Shown: positions 1 to 8,130, numbered from the stretch's first letter. The stretch: 11,570 nt of DNA from Verrucomicrobiota bacterium (GCA_003219345.1 QHOP01000518.1:1-11570), one strand, 5' to 3'. Notes: generated by a model from the letters alone, not told the origin. Numbers and translations: made by a program.

Positions 1-1477
1 ACGTCCATTGCAGCACATGAGCGCCTGCCGGCACGTTGAAGGTCATTCGCTGCCAATCACTCATCAGCGAAAGGTTTGTCTGGGCAATTCCATCAATCGA
101 AAATTCCAAGAGATCATCGTAGGACGGGGCGAACTTCCACCAAAAGCTGAGCGGCCCGGGCCCAGTGACTGTGGTGCGCACCCAGGATTGTTGGGCAGGG
201 TCCGTAAGCAGCGGGGTTTGGGCGGCATCGATGCCATCGTGATTGGTGGAGCTTTGGCCAAACCAGGGGGCGTCACCGCCGGTTGACCAGGTCAGATTTG
301 TGGCATCAAGAGCCTCCGCGAGAGCATTAGCCGTGGACATGGCGAACATGGCGTTCACCGTCTTGCTCCGATCCATCATCACAGACGCGGGATTTGTGGC
401 TCCCGCAAGATCCCCGCTCCAGCCGGTGAAGGTGAACCCGGGATCGGGAATCGCCCTGAGCGTGACCGGATGCAAGTAAGAGTACCGGGTGAGCGCAGGC
501 GATAGGGCCACGCGTCCCCCGGAGGCGGTCACGGTCAGGCGTGGGAACACACTCGTGGGATTGGCGGGTTCTGTCCCCTCGAGGTACTCATCGTGATTAT
601 TAACTCCATCGAAATCGGAATCGGCGGTTCCCGAACCGGATAAATCCTCTAATTGCGTCAACTCCCAAAGGTCAGGCAATCCGTCGAAATCCGTGTCGAT
701 ATATTCATCGGGATAGGCGGTGAAAGATACCTGATCGACCCACGCAGCACTAAATCCCGGGTCAAAATAAAACGTGTTCTGCGCGTATGTCCACCGGATC
801 ACATTGTAGCCGGGCACAAGATAAAAACCAGCACGTTGCCAATCCGAGGATCGAGACAGCGTCCGGCTCTGAGGCGCTCCATTTACCGAGACGGTAAGCG
901 AGGCGGTGAACGATGCCATCTTCCACCAGAAGTTTACTGTTGCCACCGAAGGAACAAAAACTGTTGCCTCCAGCCAGGATTGTTCGTTCGTGCCAATCGG
1001 ACCGCTCTGCGCTGCAGCCGCACCGTCGTAGGTGACATAATCCTGACCGAACCAGGGAACGTCTCCGCCGGAGCGCCAAACCACATTGCTGGTATTTAAC
1101 GAATAATCCAGAGGCAACCCAAACACTGCCGTCACACGTTTGGTTTTAGTCATAGTCACCGTGACCGGATTGTTCGCCCCTTCCAAATCCCCGCTCCAGC
1201 CAACGAAGTTAAAGCCTGGACTGGGAACCGCGAGTAATGTGACGGTCTGGTCCAAACTGAACTTGTCCAGGTCCGGAGAAACCCGGACGTAGCCGTTTAA
1301 GCCATCGACAATCAATCTTGGGTTGAGGCCGGCGCCATTGGTAGGATTGGTTCCTTCGTAAAATTTCTGCAGATTGGAAACACCATCCCCCGTAGCATCA
1401 CCGCTGGCCGTCACGTTGGTGACACTGCCGAAATATTTGATTTTCCAGGAATCGGGCAGACCATCGCCGACCGAGTC
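1..1477 (-). repeat. Tandem protein-coding modules, about 260 codons each
   Basis: Two copies of one module lie head to tail inside the modular surface protein. Unit 1 is about 698-1477; unit 2 is 697 to the left edge and incomplete. Landmarks recur at an offset of 259-260 codons: GDGLPDSW and FDGLPDLW, WSGDLEGANNP and WSGDLAGATNP, GGDVPWFGQ and GGDAPWFGQ, NFWWK and SFWWK. The DNA is diverged except for short blocks; for example tccccgctcc occurs at 411 and 1188, 777 bases apart. The units therefore look like an old duplication kept by selection on the protein. Confidence 0.85.
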
Positions 1478-1858
1478 CCAGTACAACATGGCGGGCGAAC
1501 TGGTGACGCTGCCGCTCGGATTCGCAACGACCACCGAATAATTTCCCTGGCTCGCTGCGGTCACATTGGTCAATAGGAGTGTATCTGCGGTGGCGCCCGC
1601 GATGTTCGTCGCGTTAAAGCGCCACTGGTAGCTGACCGGCGCCACATCCGCCACCACGACTGAGAAACTCCCGTTGTCTCCCGCGCTGACAACCTGCATC
1701 GCCGGTTGCCGGACAATGACGGGCACACCCGGGCTCTCGGCCCCTTGCGATACCAGGTTCCCAGGCAAGTCATATTGGAACAGAACCTGTCCATGCGCGC
1801 ACTCAGCCAGTAAGAGGAAGACGAAGCCTTTCAAAATGCGGCCAATAGCGTTCCCCAT
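1..1858 (-). CDS. Secreted modular surface protein with Ig-like domain and tandem InlB-type modules (3' end outside window)
   Basis: This frame is open from 1858 to the left edge: 619 residues, with the C-terminus outside the window. From Met at 1858 it begins with a signal peptide (hydrophobic FVFLLL, likely cleavage after AHG near residue 23). An Ig-like domain follows (about 51-125, with YQWRFN and GNYSVVVAN). Then comes a module of about 260 residues: acidic Ca-binding-type loop (about 128-172), divergent InlB B-repeat ending in GFNFVGWSGD (about 180-246) and a beta-sandwich with PWFGQ and NFWWK (about 258-380). The module restarts at residue 388 and is cut by the edge. In-frame Met at 1927 also exists, but it places an acidic 23-residue leader before the signal peptide and shows no clear Shine-Dalgarno. 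Such modules in Verrucomicrobiota are exported and thought to be adhesive or glycan-binding; no catalytic domain is visible. The gene follows the RHS gene on the same strand after a short gap, so they may be co-transcribed. Confidence 0.85.
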   Translation of the reverse strand, partial: MGNAIGRILKGFVFLLLAECAHGQVLFQYDLPGNLVSQGAESPGVPVIVRQPAMQVVSAGDNGSFSVVVADVAPVSYQWRFNATNIAGATADTLLLTNVTAASQGNYSVVVANPSGSVTSSPAMLYWDSVGDGLPDSWKIKYFGSVTNVTASGDATGDGVSNLQKFYEGTNPTNGAGLNPRLIVDGLNGYVRVSPDLDKFSLDQTVTLLAVPSPGFNFVGWSGDLEGANNPVTVTMTKTKRVTAVFGLPLDYSLNTSNVVWRSGGDVPWFGQDYVTYDGAAAAQSGPIGTNEQSWLEATVFVPSVATVNFWWKMASFTASLTVSVNGAPQSRTLSRSSDWQRAGFYLVPGYNVIRWTYAQNTFYFDPGFSAAWVDQVSFTAYPDEYIDTDFDGLPDLWELTQLEDLSGSGTADSDFDGVNNHDEYLEGTEPANPTSVFPRLTVTASGGRVALSPALTRYSYLHPVTLRAIPDPGFTFTGWSGDLAGATNPASVMMDRSKTVNAMFAMSTANALAEALDATNLTWSTGGDAPWFGQSSTNHDGIDAAQTPLLTDPAQQSWVRTTVTGPGPLSFWWKFAPSYDDLLEFSIDGIAQTNLSLMSDWQRMTFNVPAGAHVLQWT

Positions 1859-1941
1859 ATCCTCTGAGAGCAGCAGTCTGGTCGCAGACGGCCGGCTGAT
1901 TTCTGATATAACGGAAGGGAACCGCATGTTGCTGATTGTCA

Positions 1942-4842
1942 CTAAAGCTTGATTTCAACTTGTGGTTTGGGGGACAAAGGCGGACCATTGGGCTGGAATG
2001 GTTCCCATTTTCCTTCTCCCTCCTCAGTCTGTTGCAAGTTGTAAGTGCCGTCGGGGTTAACAGTGACCGCGCTGGTCGGAGCCAACACCTCTTTACTCAC
2101 CCAGTTAGCCAATTCTTGCGGATAACGACCAAGACCAGTGTCACAAGAAATCAGCCGCACTCTTTTTGCGCTCTTAAATTTTCTCAATTTCCTTATTAGC
2201 TTGGCGAGATCCTTCGGCGAAAAGTGGTTCCTATTCACGACGGGGCCCACCGGATTGCCATGGATCACCACAATTATCTCGTCAGGGACCGATGGAATCT
2301 TTTGAGCATTCCTGTAAGCTTCGCCCTGCACAAGGTTTATATCGGCTTGCAGCCCCAGTTCGTCGGTATCATTAAGAGGGTTGTTGCCGAGATAGGCGTA
2401 AAGGTTGAGCCCCGCAACTTCCCCAATCCGGTCACGGCTTAGCCACCTTCCGGTCGCGCTGCTGAGGCACCGGTAATACGCCAGGTACAGCCCCGAAGGG
2501 GCATGCAAGAAATGTCCGGTGAAAGCAAATGTTGTATTGGGCCCAAGCAAGGTGCTCGCTGCACCCCAAGGATCATAGTAAAACCGCGACACAAGAGCGC
2601 CGTTTGCGTCCAGCACCTCGCGAATGCTGCCCAGATGGTCCTTGGTGTAGAAGAAATCGGTCGTGCCGGCACCGGCCGTCACTTCTTCGCCCTGGGCATA
2701 AAACCGACTCTGCACTGTCGCTCCGTTCGAATCCCGCTTCTCACATATCTCGGAGCCGCTCCACACAAAGGAGTTGTTAGCCAAGACTACGCCGTTTGTC
2801 TTTTCCACGATCGCAACTCGTCGGCCCGAAACCAGTTGGTTTAAAGGGTTGTAGATAAAAGTTCGGCGGACGCCGTTCGTCTCTTCAAACAGGCGGTTCC
2901 CCGATGAATCGTAACCGTAATTGTAGGCGATCAAATTCGTGCCGGCCTGCTTTACCACGAGGTTCAACAGTTGATCGGCGGCGTCGTATCCGATGCTCCA
3001 GGTTTGGCTCTGCGCGCCTGTTTCCTGCACCCAGTTTGTGATGTTCCCGACCGGGTCGTAGTCGTAGGTAAATCGCGAGATGAGTGAGGCATCCGGTTTG
3101 GTATGGGTTATGCCCCGGAGGCGGCGGTCGCCCAGGTTATCGAAGTAGTCGTAATGGCTCCTCTGGCCATTGGGAAAAGTCACCTCGCGCAGACGGAACG
3201 TCGCTCCGTCGTAGTCATAGGAGAAGCTGCCGAGCGAGTTCACGACATTGGTCAATCGGCCAAGCGCGTCAAACGCGTAACCCTGCGCCACGCCATTGAT
3301 GGTCCGGTTAATCATGCGGCGGAGCGGGTCGTATTGATAATTCACCATCGCATTCGTCCAAGGGCCGATCACCGTTGAAACCTTGAGAGCACCCAGGACA
3401 CCGGGCGGGTAGTAGCTCCAAGTCGTCGTCCCAACGCCATCCTGCATCGCCGTCGCCCGGTTGTAGTTGGAATCGTAGCTAAAAGTTACCGTGGGGGTGG
3501 GAACCTGCGCGTTGGGGTACGCGATGCTCTTCAAATTATCGTCAACATAATAATCATACGATCTGATTTGCCCTTTCTCATCAACTATGCTTTTCAGCTG
3601 GCCGGTGGCACGATCGTAGTTATAGCTGATTTTTGAGCCATCGGCATACTGTTTACTGGTCACGCGGCCCTGGACATCATACTGCCACGAGGTCATTCGA
3701 CCCAATGGATCGGTCACGCTCGAGAGTCCACCGCACTCGCACCAATCAAACCGGGTAATCCGATTCAGCGCGTCCTGCACCTGGACCAGTTGGCGGAGAC
3801 TGTTATAGGTGTAATGGGTTTGGCGTCCCATGCGGTCCCGGGTGCTGACCAAATCGAGGCGATTGTAAGTAAATTGCTCGGTTGAACCGTCCGGGAACGT
3901 AATAGCCGTCAAACGATCCATCGCGTCGTAATCCAGCGTTATATAGTAAGCATCCGGTCCTGTGATCGTCCGCACGCGACCGAAGCCATCGTAAGTGAGG
4001 CTGGTCATATCGTTCGTGCCAGGCAACGCACCGTCGATTGTCAAGAGGTAACCGTTGGTATCGTAGGAAAGCGTGGTAATCTCGCCTTTTGGATTGGTAA
4101 AGGTAACGGCCTGTCCGCGGGTGTTGTAAGTGAATCTGTTTGTTTGGCCTGCGGCATCTACCGCAGTCAGCGGCAAATGTTTGCTGCTGTACGTGAACGC
4201 CGCAACCCGCTCTGACGCGCCAGGGCCGGTTTTTTGTCGGATTTCAAGCAAATCGATCAAGTTCGATTCATAATTGTAAATCGTCGTCCGCCCTCGGGGA
4301 TCGACTGCGTTGGTAACCTGTCCCAGGGCATTGTAGTAGGTCTGCGTCAATTGCGGCGTGCCATCCGAAAGCATCCGCAACTTTTTCTCGGGCAACCCGC
4401 CCTCCCCCGCGTAGTAAGGAAAAAAGGAGCTGTAATCTGATCTCCCAAGCTGGTTCGGGTAATTGAACCAGACACGATTCTCCAAAGGCTCCTTGATCGC
4501 CTCCAGGATTGGGGTAATCAGGTAATTCCCATCGGTAAGCCACCGGTAATTTCTGGCGACGCTGAAGTCGCCAGGTCCTTGCTGCATCGCCCTCTTATTC
4601 CAATAAAATGAGTTGCGGAAATTGAGCCGGGCATCCTCAGCAATGAAAGGGACGTTCGTCCCGCCGACATTGATGAACGAGGGCAGAGGCGGTCCTAAAG
4701 ATGGGACAGCTATGGGCTCGATATATCGCACCATCTCGCGATCACCCTGTGGATCGATGGCCGTGAGGGCGTAATCGTACGAAACTTGTGGCGTTACCGC
4801 TCTGGTGTTCGCGAAAGTAGTGCTCCCATACGGCGTGGTCAT
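1942..4842 (-). CDS. RHS/YD-repeat protein, C-terminal part, with RHS core domain and His/Cys tail
   Basis: A 966-residue frame consisting mostly of YD repeats from about residue 165 to 720 (DPRGRTTIYNYE, DRMGRQTHYTYN, DPLGRMTSWQYD). A WCECGG element sits at 367-372. The RHS-repeat-associated core is at about 728-831 (KDHLGSIREV, GRWLSRDRIG, LNLYAYLGNNP). RHS proteins fold into a beta-shell enclosing a variable C-terminal domain. Here the tail (832-966) has IHGN with His861 and LISCDTG with Cys900, then QELANWV and APTSAV. That spacing resembles clan CD / C80-like cysteine peptidase domains at toxin C-termini; this is inference. Met at 4842 is probably not the original start: the frame continues upstream as coherent RHS sequence (TFSYDTNEFLTS) and joins the preceding frame, so this is the 3' part of one larger gene. 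The ATGA overlap at 4839-4842 could still allow coupled re-initiation. Confidence 0.9.
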   Translation of the reverse strand: MTTPYGSTTFANTRAVTPQVSYDYALTAIDPQGDREMVRYIEPIAVPSLGPPLPSFINVGGTNVPFIAEDARLNFRNSFYWNKRAMQQGPGDFSVARNYRWLTDGNYLITPILEAIKEPLENRVWFNYPNQLGRSDYSSFFPYYAGEGGLPEKKLRMLSDGTPQLTQTYYNALGQVTNAVDPRGRTTIYNYESNLIDLLEIRQKTGPGASERVAAFTYSSKHLPLTAVDAAGQTNRFTYNTRGQAVTFTNPKGEITTLSYDTNGYLLTIDGALPGTNDMTSLTYDGFGRVRTITGPDAYYITLDYDAMDRLTAITFPDGSTEQFTYNRLDLVSTRDRMGRQTHYTYNSLRQLVQVQDALNRITRFDWCECGGLSSVTDPLGRMTSWQYDVQGRVTSKQYADGSKISYNYDRATGQLKSIVDEKGQIRSYDYYVDDNLKSIAYPNAQVPTPTVTFSYDSNYNRATAMQDGVGTTTWSYYPPGVLGALKVSTVIGPWTNAMVNYQYDPLRRMINRTINGVAQGYAFDALGRLTNVVNSLGSFSYDYDGATFRLREVTFPNGQRSHYDYFDNLGDRRLRGITHTKPDASLISRFTYDYDPVGNITNWVQETGAQSQTWSIGYDAADQLLNLVVKQAGTNLIAYNYGYDSSGNRLFEETNGVRRTFIYNPLNQLVSGRRVAIVEKTNGVVLANNSFVWSGSEICEKRDSNGATVQSRFYAQGEEVTAGAGTTDFFYTKDHLGSIREVLDANGALVSRFYYDPWGAASTLLGPNTTFAFTGHFLHAPSGLYLAYYRCLSSATGRWLSRDRIGEVAGLNLYAYLGNNPLNDTDELGLQADINLVQGEAYRNAQKIPSVPDEIIVVIHGNPVGPVVNRNHFSPKDLAKLIRKLRKFKSAKRVRLISCDTGLGRYPQELANWVSKEVLAPTSAVTVNPDGTYNLQQTEEGEGKWEPFQPNGPPLSPKPQVEIKL

Positions 4843-6698
4843 CGAGGTGAGAAATTCGTTCGTGTCGTACGAGAAGGTAAGCGGCCGAAGGGATCAGTGA
4901 TTTTGGTTACCTTCCGAATATCTCCAGGCCAAGTGTAGTCCAGAGTCGTAACCTGCCCGATGGCGTCCGTGACGGCAACCAGCCTCAGGTTTAAGTCGTA
5001 GGTGAAAGACAGAGTATTTCCACTGGGATCGATGAGCTGATCCAGAAAAGCAGGGCCGAGAAAGGTTCCTGTGTTGAACAACTGTCGAGTCCCGTCCGGG
5101 AGGGTGCGTGTGCAAAGGACACCGTCAGTAGAAATTGTCACTCTGGCAAAGCTACGGTCATTGGGGGCCGTAGAATGGTTCACCTCTGTTCCGCCGCCGG
5201 GCACATGGACCACGACAGGAAAATCGGGGATGAAAGTCGTATTGCCATTAATGGTAATCGGACGCCACGTCAGTTCGGCGTAGGCGATCCAGTTGATGCT
5301 CCACATTCTTCCCACGTTGGAGAACATCGGCGTGCCAACCGGCTTGCTGTCGTCCAAGTCATTATAGGCTATTACGGGGAATACCGCCGGGCCGACGGGA
5401 GGCGAGTAGCCTACCGGGCTGTCCTCAATACGCAGACTGGCTATTTGAGGGAGAAAGGTGTAAGTAGGCATGCCACCAATGCTGCCGCCGCAACAGCCGC
5501 CTCCGTTGCCGCCGGCCATTTCGGCGCAAGGCGTGCAGGATTGACTAAACGGCTCCTGACCGTGCAGTCCATCCCGGCCGAAGATTCCGCTCCCTTTCTC
5601 CTCGGATACGGCCTGCCATCCCGGCGGTAGCGGGCCTGCAGGAATGAGGAAATAACCGCTGCCTTGAGCCTCGAGCGCTTCGAGCGACACGCGTCCCTGA
5701 AACTGCATCGGTCGGTCCTCAACGAGATAAGTGCCATTGGTCTGATCGAGAATCGCCGAGTAATGGCCGGTCGCCAGGTGCATGATCGCCGGGGTCGGGA
5801 TGGAGGCACCCGGGGATTTGCGAGCCCTGACCAACCCCATTTTGTAATGGTCCGAATAGTTCTTGAGCTGTGAAAGCGAAATCCCGGTGGCAATGTAATC
5901 ATCGGTGATATCGTTGAGCCGGATGGGAACGAAAGACCGATGGTTATGCTTGAGGATGCAATAGAGTGCCACCGGTCCGCACATGACATTCTGGGCGCCC
6001 TTATGTTTCAAGAGCCAGACGGCCTGTCTGGCGCGAAGAATCTTGGCCTGGATGACAGGGTTGCCAGGCCGCGATTCCTGCTCGCCAATCAAGGTCGCGA
6101 GCGGCTCCGCCTTGCCCAAGCCGATGTAGGCGTCCAGGAGATGAGAAAGGACTTCATTGGCGACCTCGATAGCACCGGGGTCGCGGCGATCCTTCAGTTC
6201 GTGCCACAGTTGGTCCCAACCAGCGACCGCCTGGGAGAACCAACCTTGCTTAAATTGGCGTCGCGCAAGTTCATGTTTAAAGGCCGGGGCCCAGCGAGAT
6301 TCAGGCTGGGCTTTGATGAAGGCTTCAAGGTGAGCGGTATCGTAAGGCGAGGTGCCGGTCTGCAATGCGCGCAGAGTGCTGACGACGTGCCGGTTGTCCA
6401 GGTTGGTCAGCGCAGGAGTTTTGGTCGAAAAGACGTTCTTTAGTGCCCGGAGGGTGGATTGGGACTTGCCAGGATTTACTGGCACAATGCGTTCGGGGAA
6501 CAGACGAAGTATTCCGATTTCGTCATCCTCCTCTGGCTTGCCCGCAGCCTGGACAACGCGAGCGCTGAGCAAGAGCAGGCAAATCCAAGCCAGCGCGCGC
6601 CGGGGACTCACGCGACGCGGGTTTTCATATCTCCCATTCAGTGACCGTAGAACTGATCGCATAGTCCCTTTCGCACTCAACAACGAAAGTTGACCCAT
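4839..6698 (-). CDS. Exported C39-like cysteine peptidase / RHS protein, N-terminal part
   Basis: A 619-residue frame. ATG at 6698 is preferred over GTG at 6701 because GGAG lies 4 bases before the ATG. The N-terminus is a long basic leader plus hydrophobic ALAWICLLLLSA and a likely cleavage after VQA near residue 51, so it is exported. Residues about 85-230 look helical and TPR-like. Residues about 236-352 match a C39-type papain-like peptidase: NVMCGPVAL with Cys240, TGHYSAIL with His312 and VEDRPM with Asp328, a plausible Cys-His-Asp triad. A Gly/Cys-rich linker follows (about 387-410, with CTPC and GGGCCGG), then the RHS entry region (SPVGYSPPVGPAV) and the first YD repeats. The frame breaks after ITDPFGR (residues 600-606) and ends 14 codons later. 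This fusion architecture is familiar in Verrucomicrobiota and Planctomycetota. The C39 domain may process the protein itself or a partner; not shown here. Confidence 0.88.
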   Translation of the reverse strand: MGQLSLLSAKGTMRSVLRSLNGRYENPRRVSPRRALAWICLLLLSARVVQAAGKPEEDDEIGILRLFPERIVPVNPGKSQSTLRALKNVFSTKTPALTNLDNRHVVSTLRALQTGTSPYDTAHLEAFIKAQPESRWAPAFKHELARRQFKQGWFSQAVAGWDQLWHELKDRRDPGAIEVANEVLSHLLDAYIGLGKAEPLATLIGEQESRPGNPVIQAKILRARQAVWLLKHKGAQNVMCGPVALYCILKHNHRSFVPIRLNDITDDYIATGISLSQLKNYSDHYKMGLVRARKSPGASIPTPAIMHLATGHYSAILDQTNGTYLVEDRPMQFQGRVSLEALEAQGSGYFLIPAGPLPPGWQAVSEEKGSGIFGRDGLHGQEPFSQSCTPCAEMAGGNGGGCCGGSIGGMPTYTFLPQIASLRIEDSPVGYSPPVGPAVFPVIAYNDLDDSKPVGTPMFSNVGRMWSINWIAYAELTWRPITINGNTTFIPDFPVVVHVPGGGTEVNHSTAPNDRSFARVTISTDGVLCTRTLPDGTRQLFNTGTFLGPAFLDQLIDPSGNTLSFTYDLNLRLVAVTDAIGQVTTLDYTWPGDIRKVTKITDPFGRLPSRTTRTNFSPR

Positions 6699-6761
6699 CA
6701 CTCTCCGTCGCCTCAGGTGGATCAGCAGGGCATAGCCTCGGAAGCAGTGTGCGAGGGTACT

Positions 6762-6790
6762 AGTCCAACACCTCAGCCCAATTTTGTCAA
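6762..6790 (-). promoter_or_regulatory. Candidate sigma70-like promoter for the RHS gene
   Basis: On the minus strand a perfect TTGACA (plus positions 6785-6790) is followed after 17 bases by TGGACT (6762-6767), which matches TATAAT at only 3 of 6 positions. It would give a leader of roughly 55 bases before the RHS start at 6698. The -35 match and position are good and the -10 is poor, so this is a weak call. Confidence 0.3.
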
Positions 6791-6947
6791 GAAGTTTCCT
6801 AGATTGTGGTCATGTGTGTCTGGTTGCGAGACAGGCGGGAAATCGGACGCTCGATCCGCTGCGCCGGACAGGGCCGTCGGCAAAGGTTTTATCAAATTCG
6901 GACCGGGATCAGCGCAGACTGGAATCGCTCTTGCTCAGGCAGAGGCG

Positions 6948-8117
6948 ATGCCGAAGCACAATTCTAAACACAAAAATCGAAGATCAAGAATGAAGACTAA
7001 AAAAGCGCAGCAAAAAGACGTGGCCACCGACGAAGCCATCGAGCAAATCCTCTGCGAGTGCTTGACCGAAATCCCGTTCGTCGAGGTGGATAAAGTAGAA
7101 CAGCGGGTCATCGCGGACCCGACTCGACCGGAAATCGTCGCGCGCATCCGGGTGCGCGGACAAGAGACCGCGATCCTGGCTGTGGTCAAGGAGAACGGAC
7201 AACCACGGCTGGTGCGCGAGGCGATCGCAAAACTCCACGAATATCAACAGACCTACGCCAACGCGTACGGACTCGTCGTCGCCCCGTTCCTCACTCCCAT
7301 GTCAGCCAGAATTTGCCGGCAGGAAGGCGTCGGCTACCTGGACCTCTCCGGCAACTGCCGTTTGAACTTTGATTTCGTCTTCATCAGCAAAACGGGCCGG
7401 ATCGTTCCCACGTCGAAGAAAAAGAATTTTCGCTCGTGGTACTCTCCGCGCGTAGAGCGCGTGTTGCGCGTGCTGTTCCTCCAGCCACAACACTTGTGGA
7501 CAACCTGGGACCTGGCGATGGAGGCGTTCGTCACGCCCGGCCAGGCCCTCAGCGTCAAGAATCAGTTGAGCAACCACCACTGGCTGGAGGAGTTCAAAGA
7601 GGGCTTCCGTCTCAGTCGGCCGGATTTGCTGCTGGATGACTGGTCCGAAAACTATCTGCCCGGTCGCAGCGTCGAGCGGGTGTTCTCCTCGTCCAAGAGC
7701 GTCGTCGAGATCGAGAACATGCTGGCGTCCGTCTGTCAGGAACAGGTCATCCCCTACGCGCTGATGGGCTTCTCGGCGGCGATGCGCTTCGACCCGCTGC
7801 TCCAATACAATCGCGTCTCCGCCTACGCGGCCTCGGACCTCAGCAAAATCATCTCCGCCCTGGACCTGACCGAAACGAAAGGAAAGGGCAACGTGAGTCT
7901 CTGGGTTCCGTATGACGAAGGGGTGTTGCGCGGAGCGGAGCTTTTCGAGCACGTCAAGGTGACTTCTCACATCCAGACCTTCCTGGACTTGATCAGCCTG
8001 GAGGGACGAGGGGAAAAAGCGGCCAATAATATCTGGGAGAACTTCATCAAACCGAAGTGGACGCCGCAACCGGCAGCAGCGGCGGCGGCGGTCGCGGTGG
8101 CGGCGGCGGCGGCGTGA
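6948..8117 (+). CDS. AbiEi_2-like protein (type IV antitoxin / transcriptional regulator family)
   Basis: Taken from ATG at 6948: 389 residues. Residues 30-140 resemble a PD-(D/E)XK-like fold: RPEIVARI (60-67), AVVKENGQPRLVREAI (78-93) and GVGYLDLSGNCRL (127-139), the last typical of AbiEi_2 (PF09952). The usual E-x-K reads V79-V80-K81, so nuclease activity is unlikely. Residues 165-235 look like a winged helix (SPRVERVLRVLFL, LSVKNQLSNHHWLEE). The C-terminal part (268-365) has PYALMGFSAAMR and DLISLEGRGEKAA, as in AbiEi-like antitoxins. The protein ends in 14 Ala/Val residues. AbiEi proteins repress their own promoter and neutralise an AbiEii nucleotidyltransferase, but no such toxin gene lies next to it here. 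ATG at 6990 (MKTKKAQQ) is an equally plausible start; neither has a strong Shine-Dalgarno. The frame is open back to TTG 6690, but that part is low-quality sequence overlapping the divergent RHS gene start. Confidence 0.75.
   Translation: MPKHNSKHKNRRSRMKTKKAQQKDVATDEAIEQILCECLTEIPFVEVDKVEQRVIADPTRPEIVARIRVRGQETAILAVVKENGQPRLVREAIAKLHEYQQTYANAYGLVVAPFLTPMSARICRQEGVGYLDLSGNCRLNFDFVFISKTGRIVPTSKKKNFRSWYSPRVERVLRVLFLQPQHLWTTWDLAMEAFVTPGQALSVKNQLSNHHWLEEFKEGFRLSRPDLLLDDWSENYLPGRSVERVFSSSKSVVEIENMLASVCQEQVIPYALMGFSAAMRFDPLLQYNRVSAYAASDLSKIISALDLTETKGKGNVSLWVPYDEGVLRGAELFEHVKVTSHIQTFLDLISLEGRGEKAANNIWENFIKPKWTPQPAAAAAAVAVAAAAA
8073..8114 (+). repeat. GCG-rich codon run encoding a poly-alanine tail
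   Basis: Fourteen consecutive codons, mainly gcg, encode AAAAAAVAVAAAAA directly before the TGA stop of the AbiEi-like gene. Two single-base variants (gtc, gtg) give the two valines. The run looks like trinucleotide expansion at the 3' end, following the last family-like sequence (KPKWTPQP). Confidence 0.9.
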
Positions 8118-8130
8118 GGCGCGCCACCCG

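Noticed and set aside
6820..6885. tRNA-like stretch on the minus strand (GGCGCAGCGGATCGAGCG resembles a tRNA D-arm)
   Set aside because: No anticodon stem, T-arm or acceptor pairing could be built around it, so it is not called as a tRNA.
6690..6947. N-terminal extension of the AbiEi-like protein from TTG 6690
   Set aside because: It overlaps the start of the divergent RHS gene, reads as low-quality non-domain sequence, and better starts exist at 6948 and 6990.
7302..8069. 255-residue minus-strand frame opposite the AbiEi-like gene
   Set aside because: It mirrors the AbiEi-like coding sequence, a common effect in GC-rich codons; the plus-strand product has recognisable motifs and this one has none.
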